Positions 27,491 through 35,919 of a stretch of 64,000 nt of DNA are shown one piece after another. A program made the translations under genes and the position numbers. The first letter of the stretch is position 1. Every line of letters begins with the position of its first letter. Under the pieces are notes generated by a model. The model was not told where the DNA came from. It was given only the letters and a program-made list of their open reading frames with translations, and ran no database searches. The DNA is from Streptomyces fradiae (lineage in GTDB: Bacteria > Actinomycetota > Actinomycetes > Streptomycetales > Streptomycetaceae): positions 1,426,001 to 1,490,000 of the forward strand of contig NZ_CP065958.1 in NCBI RefSeq assembly GCF_041270065.1. Reading direction: 5' to 3'.

Positions 27491-29107
27491 GTGCGTACCC
27501 GTCTCGTCCTGTCCTCCGCCCGGCTGCTCGACCCCGGCAGCGGCACCTTCCTGCCGGAGACCGCGCTCGCCGTGTCCGAGACCGGCCGGATCGCCGCGCT
27601 CGGCGACGACCGGGAGATCCGCGCGCTCGCCGGCCCGGACACCGAGGTCATCGACCTGGGCGGCGCCGTGCTCACCGCCGGACTCGTCGACGGACACCTC
27701 CACCCGGTCACCGGCGCCGAACTCACCCACGGCCTCGACCTGTCCCGCTGCACCGGCCTCGACGAGGTCCGCACGGCCCTCGCCGGCGCGGTACGCGAAC
27801 TCGGGCGCGGCGACTGGCTGTTCGGCTGGGGCCTCGACCCGAACGTGTTCGGCGACGAGCCCGTCGGCATCGCCCCCTTCGACACCGTCCTCGCCGACGC
27901 GCCCGCCTTCCTCCTGCTCTTCGACGCGCACTCGGCCCTCGCCAGCCGCCGCGCCCTCGAACTGGCCGGCGTCGACGGCCCCCGCACCTTCGACCAGGCC
28001 TCCGCCGAGGTCGTCTGCGACGCCCACGGAAGGCCGACCGGGCTGCTCCAGGAGGACGCGGCCTGCGAGCTCGTCGAACGCGTCGCGCCCCGCCCCACCC
28101 GTACCGAGCAGCGCGAACGCCTCGCCGCCGCCCTGCGCGCCATGGCCGCGGCCGGCCTCACCGGCGGCCACGTCATGGACGCCAACGGCGACAGCCTCGC
28201 CCTCCTCGCCGAACTCGACGAGGCCGGCGAACTCCCCCTCCGCCTCCGCGTCGCCCCCTGGTGCCAGCCCGGCACCGACGCCGACGGGGTGCGCGCGCTG
28301 ATCGAGCAGCAGGGCACCGGCGGTGCGCTGTGGCGGGTGAACGGCGTCAAACTCTTCATGGACGGCACCATCGACAACGGCACGGCGTGGCTGGAACGCC
28401 CCGACTGCCACGGGGAGTCGACCCACGCGTTCTGGCCGGACCCCGCCGCCTACACCCACATCATCGGCGAGCTGCACCGGGCCGGCGTGCCCACCGCCAC
28501 CCACGCGATCGGCGACGCGGCGGTACGGCACGCCCTCGACGCGGTCGAGCAGGCCGGGCGGGGCGTCCGGCACCGCATCGAGCACATCGAGACGGTCCCG
28601 GACGACACCCTGCCCCGGTTCGCCGAGCTGGGCGTCCTCGCCTCGATGCAGCCGACCCACTGCTGCGACTTCACCCGCGCCGACCACACCGACAACTGGT
28701 CCCGCCGCCTCGGCGAGGAGCGCGCCGCCCGCGCCTGGCGCTGCCGCGACCTGTGGGACTCCGGCGCCACCGTCGCCCTCGGCTCCGACTGGCCGATCGC
28801 CCCCTTCCCGCCCCTCGGCGTCATGGCCGGCGCCCGCCACCGCCGCCCCACCCACGACCTCACCCAGCCCCCGCACAACCCCACCCAGGCCCTCACCCCC
28901 CTGGAGGCCCTGCGCGCCATGACCGTCAACCCGGCGTTCGCCGCGTCCGAGGAACACGAGGCGGGCCGGATCGCGGTGGGCCACCGGGCGGACCTGACGG
29001 TGCTGGGCGCGGACCCGCTGTCGACGCCGTCGACGGAGCTTGCGGACGTTCCCGTCGTCCTCACGACGGTGGACGGGCGGGTGACGCACCGGAGCGAGAC
29101 CGTCTGA
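27491..29107 (+). CDS. Amidohydrolase (YtcJ-like metal-dependent hydrolase)
   Basis: A 538-residue amidohydrolase-superfamily enzyme of the YtcJ type. The metal-site motifs are all visible: DGHLHPV, NGVKLFMDGTIDNG (possible metal-bridging Lys), HAIGDAAVR, HRIEHIE and GSDWPIAPF. The small beta-domain at both ends (LVLSSARLLDPGSG; RIAVGHRADLTVLGADPL) is typical. Such enzymes cleave amides or other C-N bonds in organic nitrogen compounds; the substrate here is unknown. The GTG start at 27491 has AGGAG five bases upstream. It follows the TetR gene by 44 bp, and together with the permease forms an import-and-hydrolyse unit. Confidence 0.85.
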   Translation: MRTRLVLSSARLLDPGSGTFLPETALAVSETGRIAALGDDREIRALAGPDTEVIDLGGAVLTAGLVDGHLHPVTGAELTHGLDLSRCTGLDEVRTALAGAVRELGRGDWLFGWGLDPNVFGDEPVGIAPFDTVLADAPAFLLLFDAHSALASRRALELAGVDGPRTFDQASAEVVCDAHGRPTGLLQEDAACELVERVAPRPTRTEQRERLAAALRAMAAAGLTGGHVMDANGDSLALLAELDEAGELPLRLRVAPWCQPGTDADGVRALIEQQGTGGALWRVNGVKLFMDGTIDNGTAWLERPDCHGESTHAFWPDPAAYTHIIGELHRAGVPTATHAIGDAAVRHALDAVEQAGRGVRHRIEHIETVPDDTLPRFAELGVLASMQPTHCCDFTRADHTDNWSRRLGEERAARAWRCRDLWDSGATVALGSDWPIAPFPPLGVMAGARHRRPTHDLTQPPHNPTQALTPLEALRAMTVNPAFAASEEHEAGRIAVGHRADLTVLGADPLSTPSTELADVPVVLTTVDGRVTHRSETV

Positions 29108-29151
29108 GAACGGGCCCGCAGCCACATCCCGGGGTGAGCGGGGACCGTGCA

Positions 29152-29261
29152 GGAGGGCGCGTTCGGGACGTAAAGCGTGATTTGTGGCGCGGGATGAGGC
29201 GCGTTCAGGACTGGTCGGAGTTGACCGCGCCGTAAATCATGCAGTCCCGAACGCGCCCTCC
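29152..29261. repeat. 110-bp palindromic element (MITE-like or large hairpin)
   Basis: The ends GGAGGGCGCGTTCGGGAC (29152-29169) and GTCCCGAACGCGCCCTCC (29244-29261) are a perfect 18-bp inverted repeat. Inward, the arms continue with GCGTGATTTGTGGCGCGG and its near-complement around ACGGCGCGG. A third, direct copy of GGCGCGTTCaGGACT lies at about 29198-29212. It fills the gap after the amidohydrolase gene. It has the size and structure of a miniature inverted-repeat element, but may be a simple terminator; no target duplication is obvious. Confidence 0.6.
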
Positions 29262-29308
29262 GGAACGGTCACCGCGCCCCCACCCACCGGAGGCGGGAGC
29301 CAACAGCC

Positions 29309-30271
29309 TCACCCCGCCGGCCTCGCCCTCGTCAGCGACAGCAGGTCCCGCGCCGGGCCCGTCGGGCGGTGGCCCGTCGGCCAGACCGCCCGGAGGTCCC
29401 GGCGCAGCAGGACGCCCGCCACCGGCACCGCCACCAGCCGGTGCGAGGCCAGCTCCTCCGCGACCGCGAGTTCGCTCAGGACGGCCGGCCCCGCCGCGCT
29501 CACCGCCGCCGCCTTGACCGCCGTCGTGGAGGCGAGCTCCAGGAGCGGCTGGGCGAGCCCCCCGTACCCGGCGAGCGCCGCGTCGAGGACCTGCCGGGTG
29601 CCTGACCCCCGCTCCCGCAGGACCAGCGGCGTCGCCGCCAGCTCCGCCGGGTCGAGGGCCTTGCGCCGCCGCGCCCACGGGTGCGAGGGCGCCGTGACGA
29701 CGGCGAGCCGGTCGTGGGCGACGACGGCGCCGTCGAGGCCCTCGGGGACGGCGAGGCCCTCCACGAAGCCGAGGTCCGCGTCCCCGCCGAGCAGCCGCTC
29801 GGCGACGGCCGCGGAGTTCCCGGCGAGCAGCGAGACCGCCGTGTCGGGCCGCTCCGCGCGCAGCGCGATCAGCCACCCGGGCAGCAGATACTCGGCGATG
29901 GTCATGGACGCGGCGACCCGCAGCCGCGAGTCCCGCCGCCCCCGCAGCGCCTGGACGCCCGCGTCGAACGCCTCCGCTGCCTCGACGATCCGCCGCGCCC
30001 AGTCCGTCACGAGGGCGCCCGCGTCGGTGAGCCGCGATCCGCGCGGCGAGCGGTCGACGAGGGCGACGCCGAGCTGCCGCTCCATGGAGCGGATGCGGCT
30101 GCTGGCCGCGGGCTGGGTGATGCCGACCTCGCGCGCGGCGCGGCCGAGGCTGCCGTGCCGGGCGACGGCGATGAGGAGTTCGAGCGCGCCGAGGTCGGGA
30201 ACCCGGTGGGACAGAAGACTGATGACGTCACCCGACGTCGGCACACTCGGCACACTCGGCACACTGCTCAT
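29309..30271 (-). CDS. LysR-family transcriptional regulator
   Basis: A 320-residue LysR regulator. The N-terminal helix-turn-helix (about 28-90) reads LGALELLIAVARHGSLGRAAREVGITQPAASSRI; the periplasmic-binding-like effector domain follows (LRVAASMTIAEYLLPGWLI, LPLVLRERGSGTRQVLDAAL is its middle). It is divergent from the TDT transporter 71 bp away, so that gene is the likely target. The N-terminus has a VPS-VPS-VPT run encoded by a 9-bp direct repeat (30241-30267), so the true start may be a later GTG/ATG. The effector is probably an organic anion, by family habit only. Confidence 0.88.
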   Translation of the reverse strand: MSSVPSVPSVPTSGDVISLLSHRVPDLGALELLIAVARHGSLGRAAREVGITQPAASSRIRSMERQLGVALVDRSPRGSRLTDAGALVTDWARRIVEAAEAFDAGVQALRGRRDSRLRVAASMTIAEYLLPGWLIALRAERPDTAVSLLAGNSAAVAERLLGGDADLGFVEGLAVPEGLDGAVVAHDRLAVVTAPSHPWARRRKALDPAELAATPLVLRERGSGTRQVLDAALAGYGGLAQPLLELASTTAVKAAAVSAAGPAVLSELAVAEELASHRLVAVPVAGVLLRRDLRAVWPTGHRPTGPARDLLSLTRARPAG

Positions 30272-30341
30272 AAGCCCAGCTTATGGCCTCATAGTCACGA
30301 CGTCCCTGGTGGGGCCCGTGATCGCGGACGACAGTGAAGCC

Positions 30342-31487
30342 ATGGCAACACTCGCTCCCGCACATTCGGTCCCCGGCGTCACCACCCCGCACGCCCGTTG
30401 GACCCCGGTCCGTCACCTCGGACCCAACTGGTACGCCTCGGTGATGGGCACGGCCATCGTCGCGACGGCCGGCGCCACCCTCCCCGTCGACGTCCCGGGC
30501 CTGCGCACGGCCTGCACCTTCGTCTGGGCCCTCTCCTTCGCCATGTTGCTGACCCTGCTCGCCGCCCGGACGCTGCACTGGACCCACCACCGCGACCAGG
30601 CCCGGGCGCATCTCGCGGACCCGGCGATGGCGCCGTTCTACGGCTGTCTGTCGATGGCGCTGCTCGCGGTGGGCGGCGGCACGCTGCTGGTGGGCCGCGA
30701 CTGGATCGGGACGCCCGCCGCCGTCGCCGTCGACGCGGTGCTGTTCGCGGCGGGTACGGCGGTCGGCCTGGCCGCCGCGGTGGCGGTGCCGTATCTGATG
30801 GTCGCCCGGCACCGGATCGAGGCGGCGTCCCCGGTGTGGCTGCTGCCGGTGGTGGCCCCGATGGTGTCGGCGGCGCTCGGCCCGCTGCTCCTGCCCCACG
30901 TGCCGGAGGGCCAGGCCCGGACCACGCTGCTCCTCGCCTGCTACGCGATGTTCGGGATCAGCCTGCTCGCGACCCTGGTCATGCTGCCTCTGGTGTTCGG
31001 CCGCCTGGTGACCGGCGCCCCGCTGCCCCTCGCGCTGACCCCGACGCTGTTCCTGGTGCTCGGCCCGCTGGGCCAGTCGACGACGGCCGCGAACAAGTTC
31101 GCGGACGCCGCGCCGGGCCTGCTGCCCGCCCCGTACACCGCCGGCTTCTCGGCCTTCGCCGTGCTCTACGGCGTGCCGGTGACGGGGTTCGCGCTGCTGT
31201 GGCTGGCGCTCGCCGGGGCGCTCGTGCTGCGGGCCCGCCGGCAGGGCATGGGCTTCTCGATGACCTTCTGGGCGTTCACGTTCCCGGTCGGCACCTGCGT
31301 GACCGGCGCGGAGGGCCTGGCCCAGCACACCGGTCTCGCGGCCTTCCGCTGGCTGGCGGTCGGCCTGTACGTACTCCTCCTGGCCGCCTGGCTGTTCGCC
31401 GGGTTCAGGACCGTGCGGGGGCTGCTGAGCGGAGCGCTGCTCGCAGCACCCGGGGCGCCTCGGCCAGTGACGGCCCGTACCAGGTGA
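30342..31487 (+). CDS. TDT-family transporter (tellurite-resistance/dicarboxylate transporter type)
   Basis: A 381-residue membrane protein with about ten hydrophobic segments. GPNWYASVMGTAIVATAG at the start, MALLAVGGGTLLVG, PLGQSTTAANKFADAAPG and FSMTFWAFTFPVGT are hallmarks of the TDT family (TehA, Mae1, sulfite exporters), which move anions such as malate, sulfite or tellurite. The substrate is not known. The ATG at 30342 is preferred; a GTG 24 bp upstream is in frame. The divergent LysR gene may control it. The 3' end overlaps the convergent gene by 83 bp. Confidence 0.85.
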   Translation: MATLAPAHSVPGVTTPHARWTPVRHLGPNWYASVMGTAIVATAGATLPVDVPGLRTACTFVWALSFAMLLTLLAARTLHWTHHRDQARAHLADPAMAPFYGCLSMALLAVGGGTLLVGRDWIGTPAAVAVDAVLFAAGTAVGLAAAVAVPYLMVARHRIEAASPVWLLPVVAPMVSAALGPLLLPHVPEGQARTTLLLACYAMFGISLLATLVMLPLVFGRLVTGAPLPLALTPTLFLVLGPLGQSTTAANKFADAAPGLLPAPYTAGFSAFAVLYGVPVTGFALLWLALAGALVLRARRQGMGFSMTFWAFTFPVGTCVTGAEGLAQHTGLAAFRWLAVGLYVLLLAAWLFAGFRTVRGLLSGALLAAPGAPRPVTARTR

Positions 31488-32205
31488 GGTGTCGTCCGTC
31501 GACGAGCGCGGCCGCGGTCCCGGGGAAGGCCTCCGGGCCGTCGTCGCGGGTGAAGCGGTAGGGCTCGTCGGGCAGGACGACGAGCTCGGGCGCGGCGGCG
31601 CGGAGCTCGTCGAGCGGCACCTTGGGGTAGCGCTCGGGATGGTCGGCGTAGAGGTTGCGCACGCCGAGCCGGGCGAGCAGGTCGCCGGCGAAGGTGTCGC
31701 GGCCGAGGACCATCCAGGGCCGCCGCCAGATCGGTACGACGGCGGTACGAGGCGGCTCGTCGCCCTCGGAGCCCGCGCCCCCGGCCCAGCCCCCGGCCCC
31801 AGCCCCAGCCCCAGCCCCAGCCCCAGCCCCAGCCCAGGCTCCCTCGGCGGCGTCCAGCCAGCCTGGCCGGTTCCGTACACCACAAGCGGCGAGCACCCGG
31901 TCCAGCTCACTGAAGGCCTGGTCCAGGGTCCGCACCTCGGTGACCAGCACCTCGATCCCGGCAGCCCTCAGCGCCTCCAGGTCCGGCGCCCGGTTCTCCT
32001 CCTCGTTGGCGATCACCAGATCGGGCCGGAGGGCCGCGACGGCGGCGGTGTCCGGATTCTTGGTGCCGCCGATCCGCACCACCCCGTCCCCGAGCTCGGC
32101 CGGGTGACTGCACCAGTCGGTGGCACCGACGAGCGTGCCCGGCGGCGCGGAGACGGCGACGGCCTCGGTCAGCGAGGGCACCAGGGAGACGACCCGCACA
32201 CCCAT
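31405..32205 (-). CDS. Helical-backbone metal/cobalamin-type substrate-binding protein, no signal peptide
   Basis: A 266-residue protein resembling BtuF-type periplasmic-binding domains: RVVSLVPSLTEAVAV, LVGATDWCSHPAEL, VRIGGTKNPDTAAVAALRPDLVIANEEENRAPD, then RRPWMVLGRDTFAGDLLARLGVRN. The start MGVRVVSLVPS has no signal peptide, so it may act in the cytoplasm or be an orphan of the family; no ABC permease or ATPase is adjacent. Between the two lobes (about residues 128-145) is a Gly-Ala repeat encoded by six-base repeats at 31797-31835. The start (32205, or 32226) is uncertain because of local repeats. Confidence 0.75.
   Translation of the reverse strand: MGVRVVSLVPSLTEAVAVSAPPGTLVGATDWCSHPAELGDGVVRIGGTKNPDTAAVAALRPDLVIANEEENRAPDLEALRAAGIEVLVTEVRTLDQAFSELDRVLAACGVRNRPGWLDAAEGAWAGAGAGAGAGAGAGGWAGGAGSEGDEPPRTAVVPIWRRPWMVLGRDTFAGDLLARLGVRNLYADHPERYPKVPLDELRAAAPELVVLPDEPYRFTRDDGPEAFPGTAAALVDGRHLTWYGPSLAEAPRVLRAALRSAAPARS
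31797..31835. repeat. CCCCAG tandem repeat inside the binding-protein gene
   Basis: CCCCAG is repeated about six times in a row, then CCCAGG. It is read as Ala-Gly pairs in the minus-strand gene, and six-base units keep the frame, so length change would alter only the linker. Confidence 0.9.
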
Positions 32206-32224
32206 CCTCGCCCCGCCCGTCCCC

Positions 32225-32266
32225 ATTCCTCGGTCCCTGTTCCTCGGTCCCTATTCCTCGGTCGCT
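32225..32266. repeat. Three 14-bp tandem repeats at the end of the XRE-cupin gene
   Basis: ATTCCTCGGTCCCT, GTTCCTCGGTCCCT and ATTCCTCGGTCGCT follow each other without gaps. The stop codon of the XRE-cupin gene (32251) falls between the second and third. It repeats the gene's own last codons (ATEE-stop), as in the DUF1844 gene. Confidence 0.85.
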
Positions 32267-32802
32267 TCGACGTGGTCGGCGACGGAGACGAACACCAGAC
32301 GCGTGGCAGGCGCGGTGGCCCGCCAGCGGTGCCGTACCCCGCCCGACAGATAGAGGCTGTCGCCGCGTTCGAGGCGGTACGCGCGCCCCTCGGCCTCGAT
32401 CTCGGCGGCGCCGTCGGCGACGTACAGCAACTCGTCGTTGCGGTGCAGGAATTCGCGGCCGGCGTCCTGTTCGCCGGTGAACTCCAGGGCCTGCAGCTGG
32501 TGCCGGCCGCGGACCAGCGGCCGTACGCCCGGAGGCATGTCCCACAGCTCCTCGTCGGAGCGGACGACGTCGACGGTGCGCGCGGCCTCGGCGGCGGCGA
32601 GCAGTTCGGCGGCGGTGGTCTCCAGGGCTTCGGCGACGAGCTGGAGGGAGCGGTCGCTGGGGCGGGCCCGCTCGTTCTCGACCTGGCTGAGGAAGGGCAC
32701 GGACAGGCCGCTGCGCCGGGCGACGACGGCCAGGGTGAGCTGGAGTGCGCGGCGGCGCCGCTTGACGGCCGCGCCCACGCGCAACGACTCCTTGTCGTCC
32801 AT
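32251..32802 (-). CDS. XRE-cupin transcriptional regulator
   Basis: A 183-residue two-domain regulator: an Xre helix-turn-helix (about 8-62, QLTLAVVARRSGLSVPFLSQVENERARPSDRSL) and a C-terminal cupin (about 105-175, FLHRNDELLYVADGAAEIEAEGRAYRLERGDSLYLSGGVRHRWRA spans it). Such proteins sense a small ligand in the cupin barrel; the His residues suggest a metal site. The targets are unknown. The ATG at 32802 follows GAGGGAGGGG at good spacing. It precedes the binding-protein gene (46 bp) and may be co-transcribed with it. Confidence 0.88.
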   Translation of the reverse strand: MDDKESLRVGAAVKRRRRALQLTLAVVARRSGLSVPFLSQVENERARPSDRSLQLVAEALETTAAELLAAAEAARTVDVVRSDEELWDMPPGVRPLVRGRHQLQALEFTGEQDAGREFLHRNDELLYVADGAAEIEAEGRAYRLERGDSLYLSGGVRHRWRATAPATRLVFVSVADHVEATEE

Positions 32803-32884
32803 GTCGACCCCTCCCTCGTGTCCCTCGTACCGGTCGGTTACCTGCACCTTACGCAGCTTTGGGGCGGGGTTTCGCGTCGTGGCG

Positions 32885-32926
32885 AAAAGGGGTGGTCGCC
32901 GAACACGCTCGGCGACCACCCCTTTT
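32885..32926 (-). terminator. Strong terminator after the glycine-betaine operon
   Basis: AAAAGGGGTGGTCGCCGA (32885-32902) and its exact complement (32909-32926) form an 18-bp stem with a 6-nt loop and A/T tails on both sides, so it can work in either direction. Confidence 0.92.
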
Positions 32927-32983
32927 CGGAGCGAATTCGGATCTATCGTGACCGGATCCGGCTCGGCTGGATCGACCAGCGCC

Positions 32984-34792
32984 CTACTGCGGCGCGAGCC
33001 GCTCCGCGACGCCCGGGTTCTTGTCGAGCCAGGTGCGGACGGCGTCCTGCTCCTTGCCCTTGCCGGTCTCCTGGATGACGGCCTCCAGGCCGGTGAGCTC
33101 CTTCTCGCTGAGCTTGAAGTTCTTCAGCCAGGCGCTGACCTCGGGGTTCTCGGCGGCGAAGCCCTTGCGGGCCAGGGTGTGCACGCCGTCGCCCTTGCCC
33201 CAGCTGACCTTGGGGTCCTTGAGCTTCTTGAGGTCGTAGGTGGAGTAGGCCCAGTGCGGCGACCAGAGGGTGACCGCGATGGGCTCCTTCTTGTCGTAGG
33301 CGCGCTTGAGTTCGGCCAGCATGCCGGGCGTGGAGCCGTCGACGACCTTGTACTCGCCCGCCAGGCCGTAGTCCTTGAGGACCTTGTCCTTGAGGATGCC
33401 CATCATTCCGGCGCTCGGCTCGATGCCGACGATCCGGCCCTTGAACTGCCCGGCCTTGCCCTTGAGGTCGGCGAGGCTGTTCACGTCCTTCATGTACGAG
33501 GGGACGGTGAGCTCCAGGGAGGTGGGGCCGTACCAGGAGCCGAGGTCTTCGAGCTTGTTCTGGTACTTCTCCCAGTACTGGGCGTGGGTGACGGGCAGCC
33601 AGGAGTCGGTCTGGAAGTCGATCTGCCCGCCTGCGAGGCCGGTGTAGAGGGCGCCGGCCTCCAGCTGCTTGGTGTCGACCTCGTAGCCGCGGCGCTCCAG
33701 GAGCTCCTTCCAGAGGAAGGTGGAGGCGATGCCCTCGTCCCAGGGGATGTAGCCGAGGCTGATCTTCTTGCCGTGGCCGGAGTTCGGTCCGGAGGCGGTG
33801 GTGGAGGAGCCGCCGCCACCGCCGAGGAAGCCCATGCCGCCGGCGACGAGGGCGAGGATCACGACGCCGACGAGGGCGGTGACGGGCTGCGGGCGGTGGC
33901 CCCAGATCTTCGCGCCGGCCCGGGCGGCGCGCGCGGCGCGGGCCTTGGCGGCGGCGCGGCGGCCGAGCGGGGAGACCTGGCGGCCCAGCGCGCCGGTCAT
34001 CCGGTCGAGGTACATGGCGAGGATGACGATGGAGATGCCGGCCTCGAAGCCGAGGCCGATGTCGACGTTGCCGATGGCGCGGTAGACGGCGCCGCCGAGT
34101 CCGCCGCCGCCGACCATGCCGGCGATGACGACCATGGAGAGGCCGAGCATGATCACCTGGTTGACGCCGGCCATGATGGTGGGCAGCGCGAGCGGCAGCT
34201 GGACGCGCAGCAGGGTGTTGCGCGGGGTGGTGCCGAAGGCCTCGGCGGCCTCGACGAGTTCGCCGTCGACCTGGCGGATGCCGAGTTCGGTCATGCGGAC
34301 GCCGGGCGGCAGGGCGAAGACGATGGTGGCGATGATGCCGGGGACGACGCCGACGCCGAAGAAGATGATGCCGGGGATGAGGTAGACCATCGCCGGCATG
34401 GTCTGCATGAAGTCCAGGACCGGGCGCAGCACGGCGCTGACGGTCTTGGAGCGGGCCGCCCAGATGCCGAGGGGCACCGCGATCACCAGGGTGACGAGGG
34501 TGGCGACGAGCACGAGCGAGAGGGTCGACATGGCGTCGTCCCACAGCTCGATGGAGTCGACGAGGGCGAGGCCCGCGAAGGCGAGGACACCGGCGGTGAG
34601 GCCGCGCAGCCACCAGGCGACGACGGCGAGCATGCCGGCGAAGAGCAGCGGCTGGGGTGCGGACAGGACGGCGTCGATGCCGTCGTAGAGGCCGGTGACA
34701 CCGGTGCTGATGGCGTCGAACAGCCAGGAGAACTGGGCCTGGAGCCAGTCGACGGTGTTGTCGACCCACTGGCCGAGGGGGAGCCTAGGCAC
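32984..34792 (-). CDS. Glycine-betaine/proline ABC transporter: permease fused to substrate-binding protein (OpuAB-OpuAC type)
   Basis: A 602-residue fusion. The N-terminal half (to about 285) is the membrane permease: segments AGMLAVVAWWLRGLTAGVLAF, STLSLVLVATLVTLVIAVPLGIWAA and the EAA-like loop EAAEAFGTTPRNTLLRVQLPLALPTIMAGVNQ. An extra membrane helix (about 298-318, ALVGVVILALVAGGMGFLGGG) tethers a C-terminal substrate-binding domain (KKISLGYIPWDEGIASTFLWKELLE...) with the Trp-rich site for quaternary amines. It imports betaine-type osmoprotectants. It is coupled to the ATPase: GTG start 34792 overlaps the ATPase stop by 8 bp. A strong terminator follows. Confidence 0.94.
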   Translation of the reverse strand: MPRLPLGQWVDNTVDWLQAQFSWLFDAISTGVTGLYDGIDAVLSAPQPLLFAGMLAVVAWWLRGLTAGVLAFAGLALVDSIELWDDAMSTLSLVLVATLVTLVIAVPLGIWAARSKTVSAVLRPVLDFMQTMPAMVYLIPGIIFFGVGVVPGIIATIVFALPPGVRMTELGIRQVDGELVEAAEAFGTTPRNTLLRVQLPLALPTIMAGVNQVIMLGLSMVVIAGMVGGGGLGGAVYRAIGNVDIGLGFEAGISIVILAMYLDRMTGALGRQVSPLGRRAAAKARAARAARAGAKIWGHRPQPVTALVGVVILALVAGGMGFLGGGGGSSTTASGPNSGHGKKISLGYIPWDEGIASTFLWKELLERRGYEVDTKQLEAGALYTGLAGGQIDFQTDSWLPVTHAQYWEKYQNKLEDLGSWYGPTSLELTVPSYMKDVNSLADLKGKAGQFKGRIVGIEPSAGMMGILKDKVLKDYGLAGEYKVVDGSTPGMLAELKRAYDKKEPIAVTLWSPHWAYSTYDLKKLKDPKVSWGKGDGVHTLARKGFAAENPEVSAWLKNFKLSEKELTGLEAVIQETGKGKEQDAVRTWLDKNPGVAERLAPQ

Positions 34793-35912
34793 GGGCGGTC
34801 ACCTCCTCGGTCGCAGCGTTCTTCGCGGTCGCAGCGTTCTCGGCGGTCGCACCGTTCTTGGTGGTCGGGCGTACGTCGGCGTCGAGGCCGCCCATGACGC
34901 CGAGCAGGCGGTCCTGGGCGACGACGCCGAGGATCTCGCCGTCGGCGCCGGCGACGGGCACCGGGTGCAGGGAGCGCGCGGATACGGCGCACAGCTCGGC
35001 GAGCGGCATGTCCCGGGCGACCGGGGCGCAGCCGCAGCCGGGCGGGCAGTCCTCGGGCGCGACGGTGCCGTCGGTCATGACGGAGGCGGCGGTGAGCACC
35101 CGGGTGCGGTCGACGTCCTGGATGAAGGAGGCCACGTAGTCGTTGGCGGGGCGCACCAGGATGTCCTCGGCGGTGCCGAGCTGGACGATCCGGCCGTCGC
35201 GCATGACGGCGATGCGGTCGCCGAGGCGCATGGCCTCGTTGAGGTCGTGGGTGATGAAGACGATGGTCTTCTTCAGCTTCTGCTGGAGGACGAGGAGCTG
35301 GTCCTGCATGTCGCGGCGGATCAGCGGGTCGAGCGCGCTGAACGATTCGTCCATGAGGAGCAGGTCGGCGTCGGTGGCGAGGGCGCGGGCGAGGCCGACG
35401 CGCTGCTGCATGCCGCCGGACAGCTCGTCGGGCCAGGACTTCTCCCAGCCGGCGAGGCCGCACAGCTCCAGGGCCTCGGCGGCGCGCTTCTCGCGCTCGG
35501 CGCGCGGCACGCCCTGGACCTCCAGGCCGTAGGCGGCGTTCTCGAGGACGCTGCGGTGCGGGAAGAGGGCGAAGTGCTGGAAGACCATGCTGATCTTCCG
35601 GGAGCGGACCTCGCGCAGCTCGCGGTCGGAGAGCGCGGTGAGGTCGCGGCCGTCGAAGAGGACGCGGCCCGCGGTGGGGGCGAGCAGTCCGTTGAGCATC
35701 CGCAGGAGGGTGGACTTGCCGGACCCCGAGAGACCCATGACGACGAAGATCTGGCCGGATTCGACCGTGAAGGAGGCGTCGATCACGGCCGCCGTGGTGC
35801 CGTCGGCACGCAGGGCGTCCCGGTCGGCGCCTGCTTCGGCGAGTTCACGGACAGCTTCGTCGGGTCGTCTGCCGAACACCTTGTACAGATGGTCGGCCTG
35901 GAGCCTGGACAC
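34785..35912 (-). CDS. Glycine-betaine/proline ABC transporter ATP-binding protein with CBS pair
   Basis: A 375-residue OpuAA/ProV-type ATPase. Walker A is GLSGSGKST, the Q-loop MVFQHFALFPHRS, the signature ELSGGMQQRVGLARAL, Walker B LLLMDESFSALDPL and the switch His ITHDLNEA. From about residue 280 a CBS-domain pair (VLTAASVM ... LHPVPVAGADGEILGVVAQDRLLGVM) probably senses ionic strength, as in OpuA. The C-terminal tail repeats (NGATAENAATAKNAATEE) from an 18-bp repeat. Start: the GTG at 35912 has GAGG five bases before it; a GTG at 35918 is in frame. Expected to be induced by osmotic stress. Confidence 0.94.
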   Translation of the reverse strand: MSRLQADHLYKVFGRRPDEAVRELAEAGADRDALRADGTTAAVIDASFTVESGQIFVVMGLSGSGKSTLLRMLNGLLAPTAGRVLFDGRDLTALSDRELREVRSRKISMVFQHFALFPHRSVLENAAYGLEVQGVPRAEREKRAAEALELCGLAGWEKSWPDELSGGMQQRVGLARALATDADLLLMDESFSALDPLIRRDMQDQLLVLQQKLKKTIVFITHDLNEAMRLGDRIAVMRDGRIVQLGTAEDILVRPANDYVASFIQDVDRTRVLTAASVMTDGTVAPEDCPPGCGCAPVARDMPLAELCAVSARSLHPVPVAGADGEILGVVAQDRLLGVMGGLDADVRPTTKNGATAENAATAKNAATEEVTARA

Positions 35913-35919
35913 ATACACC

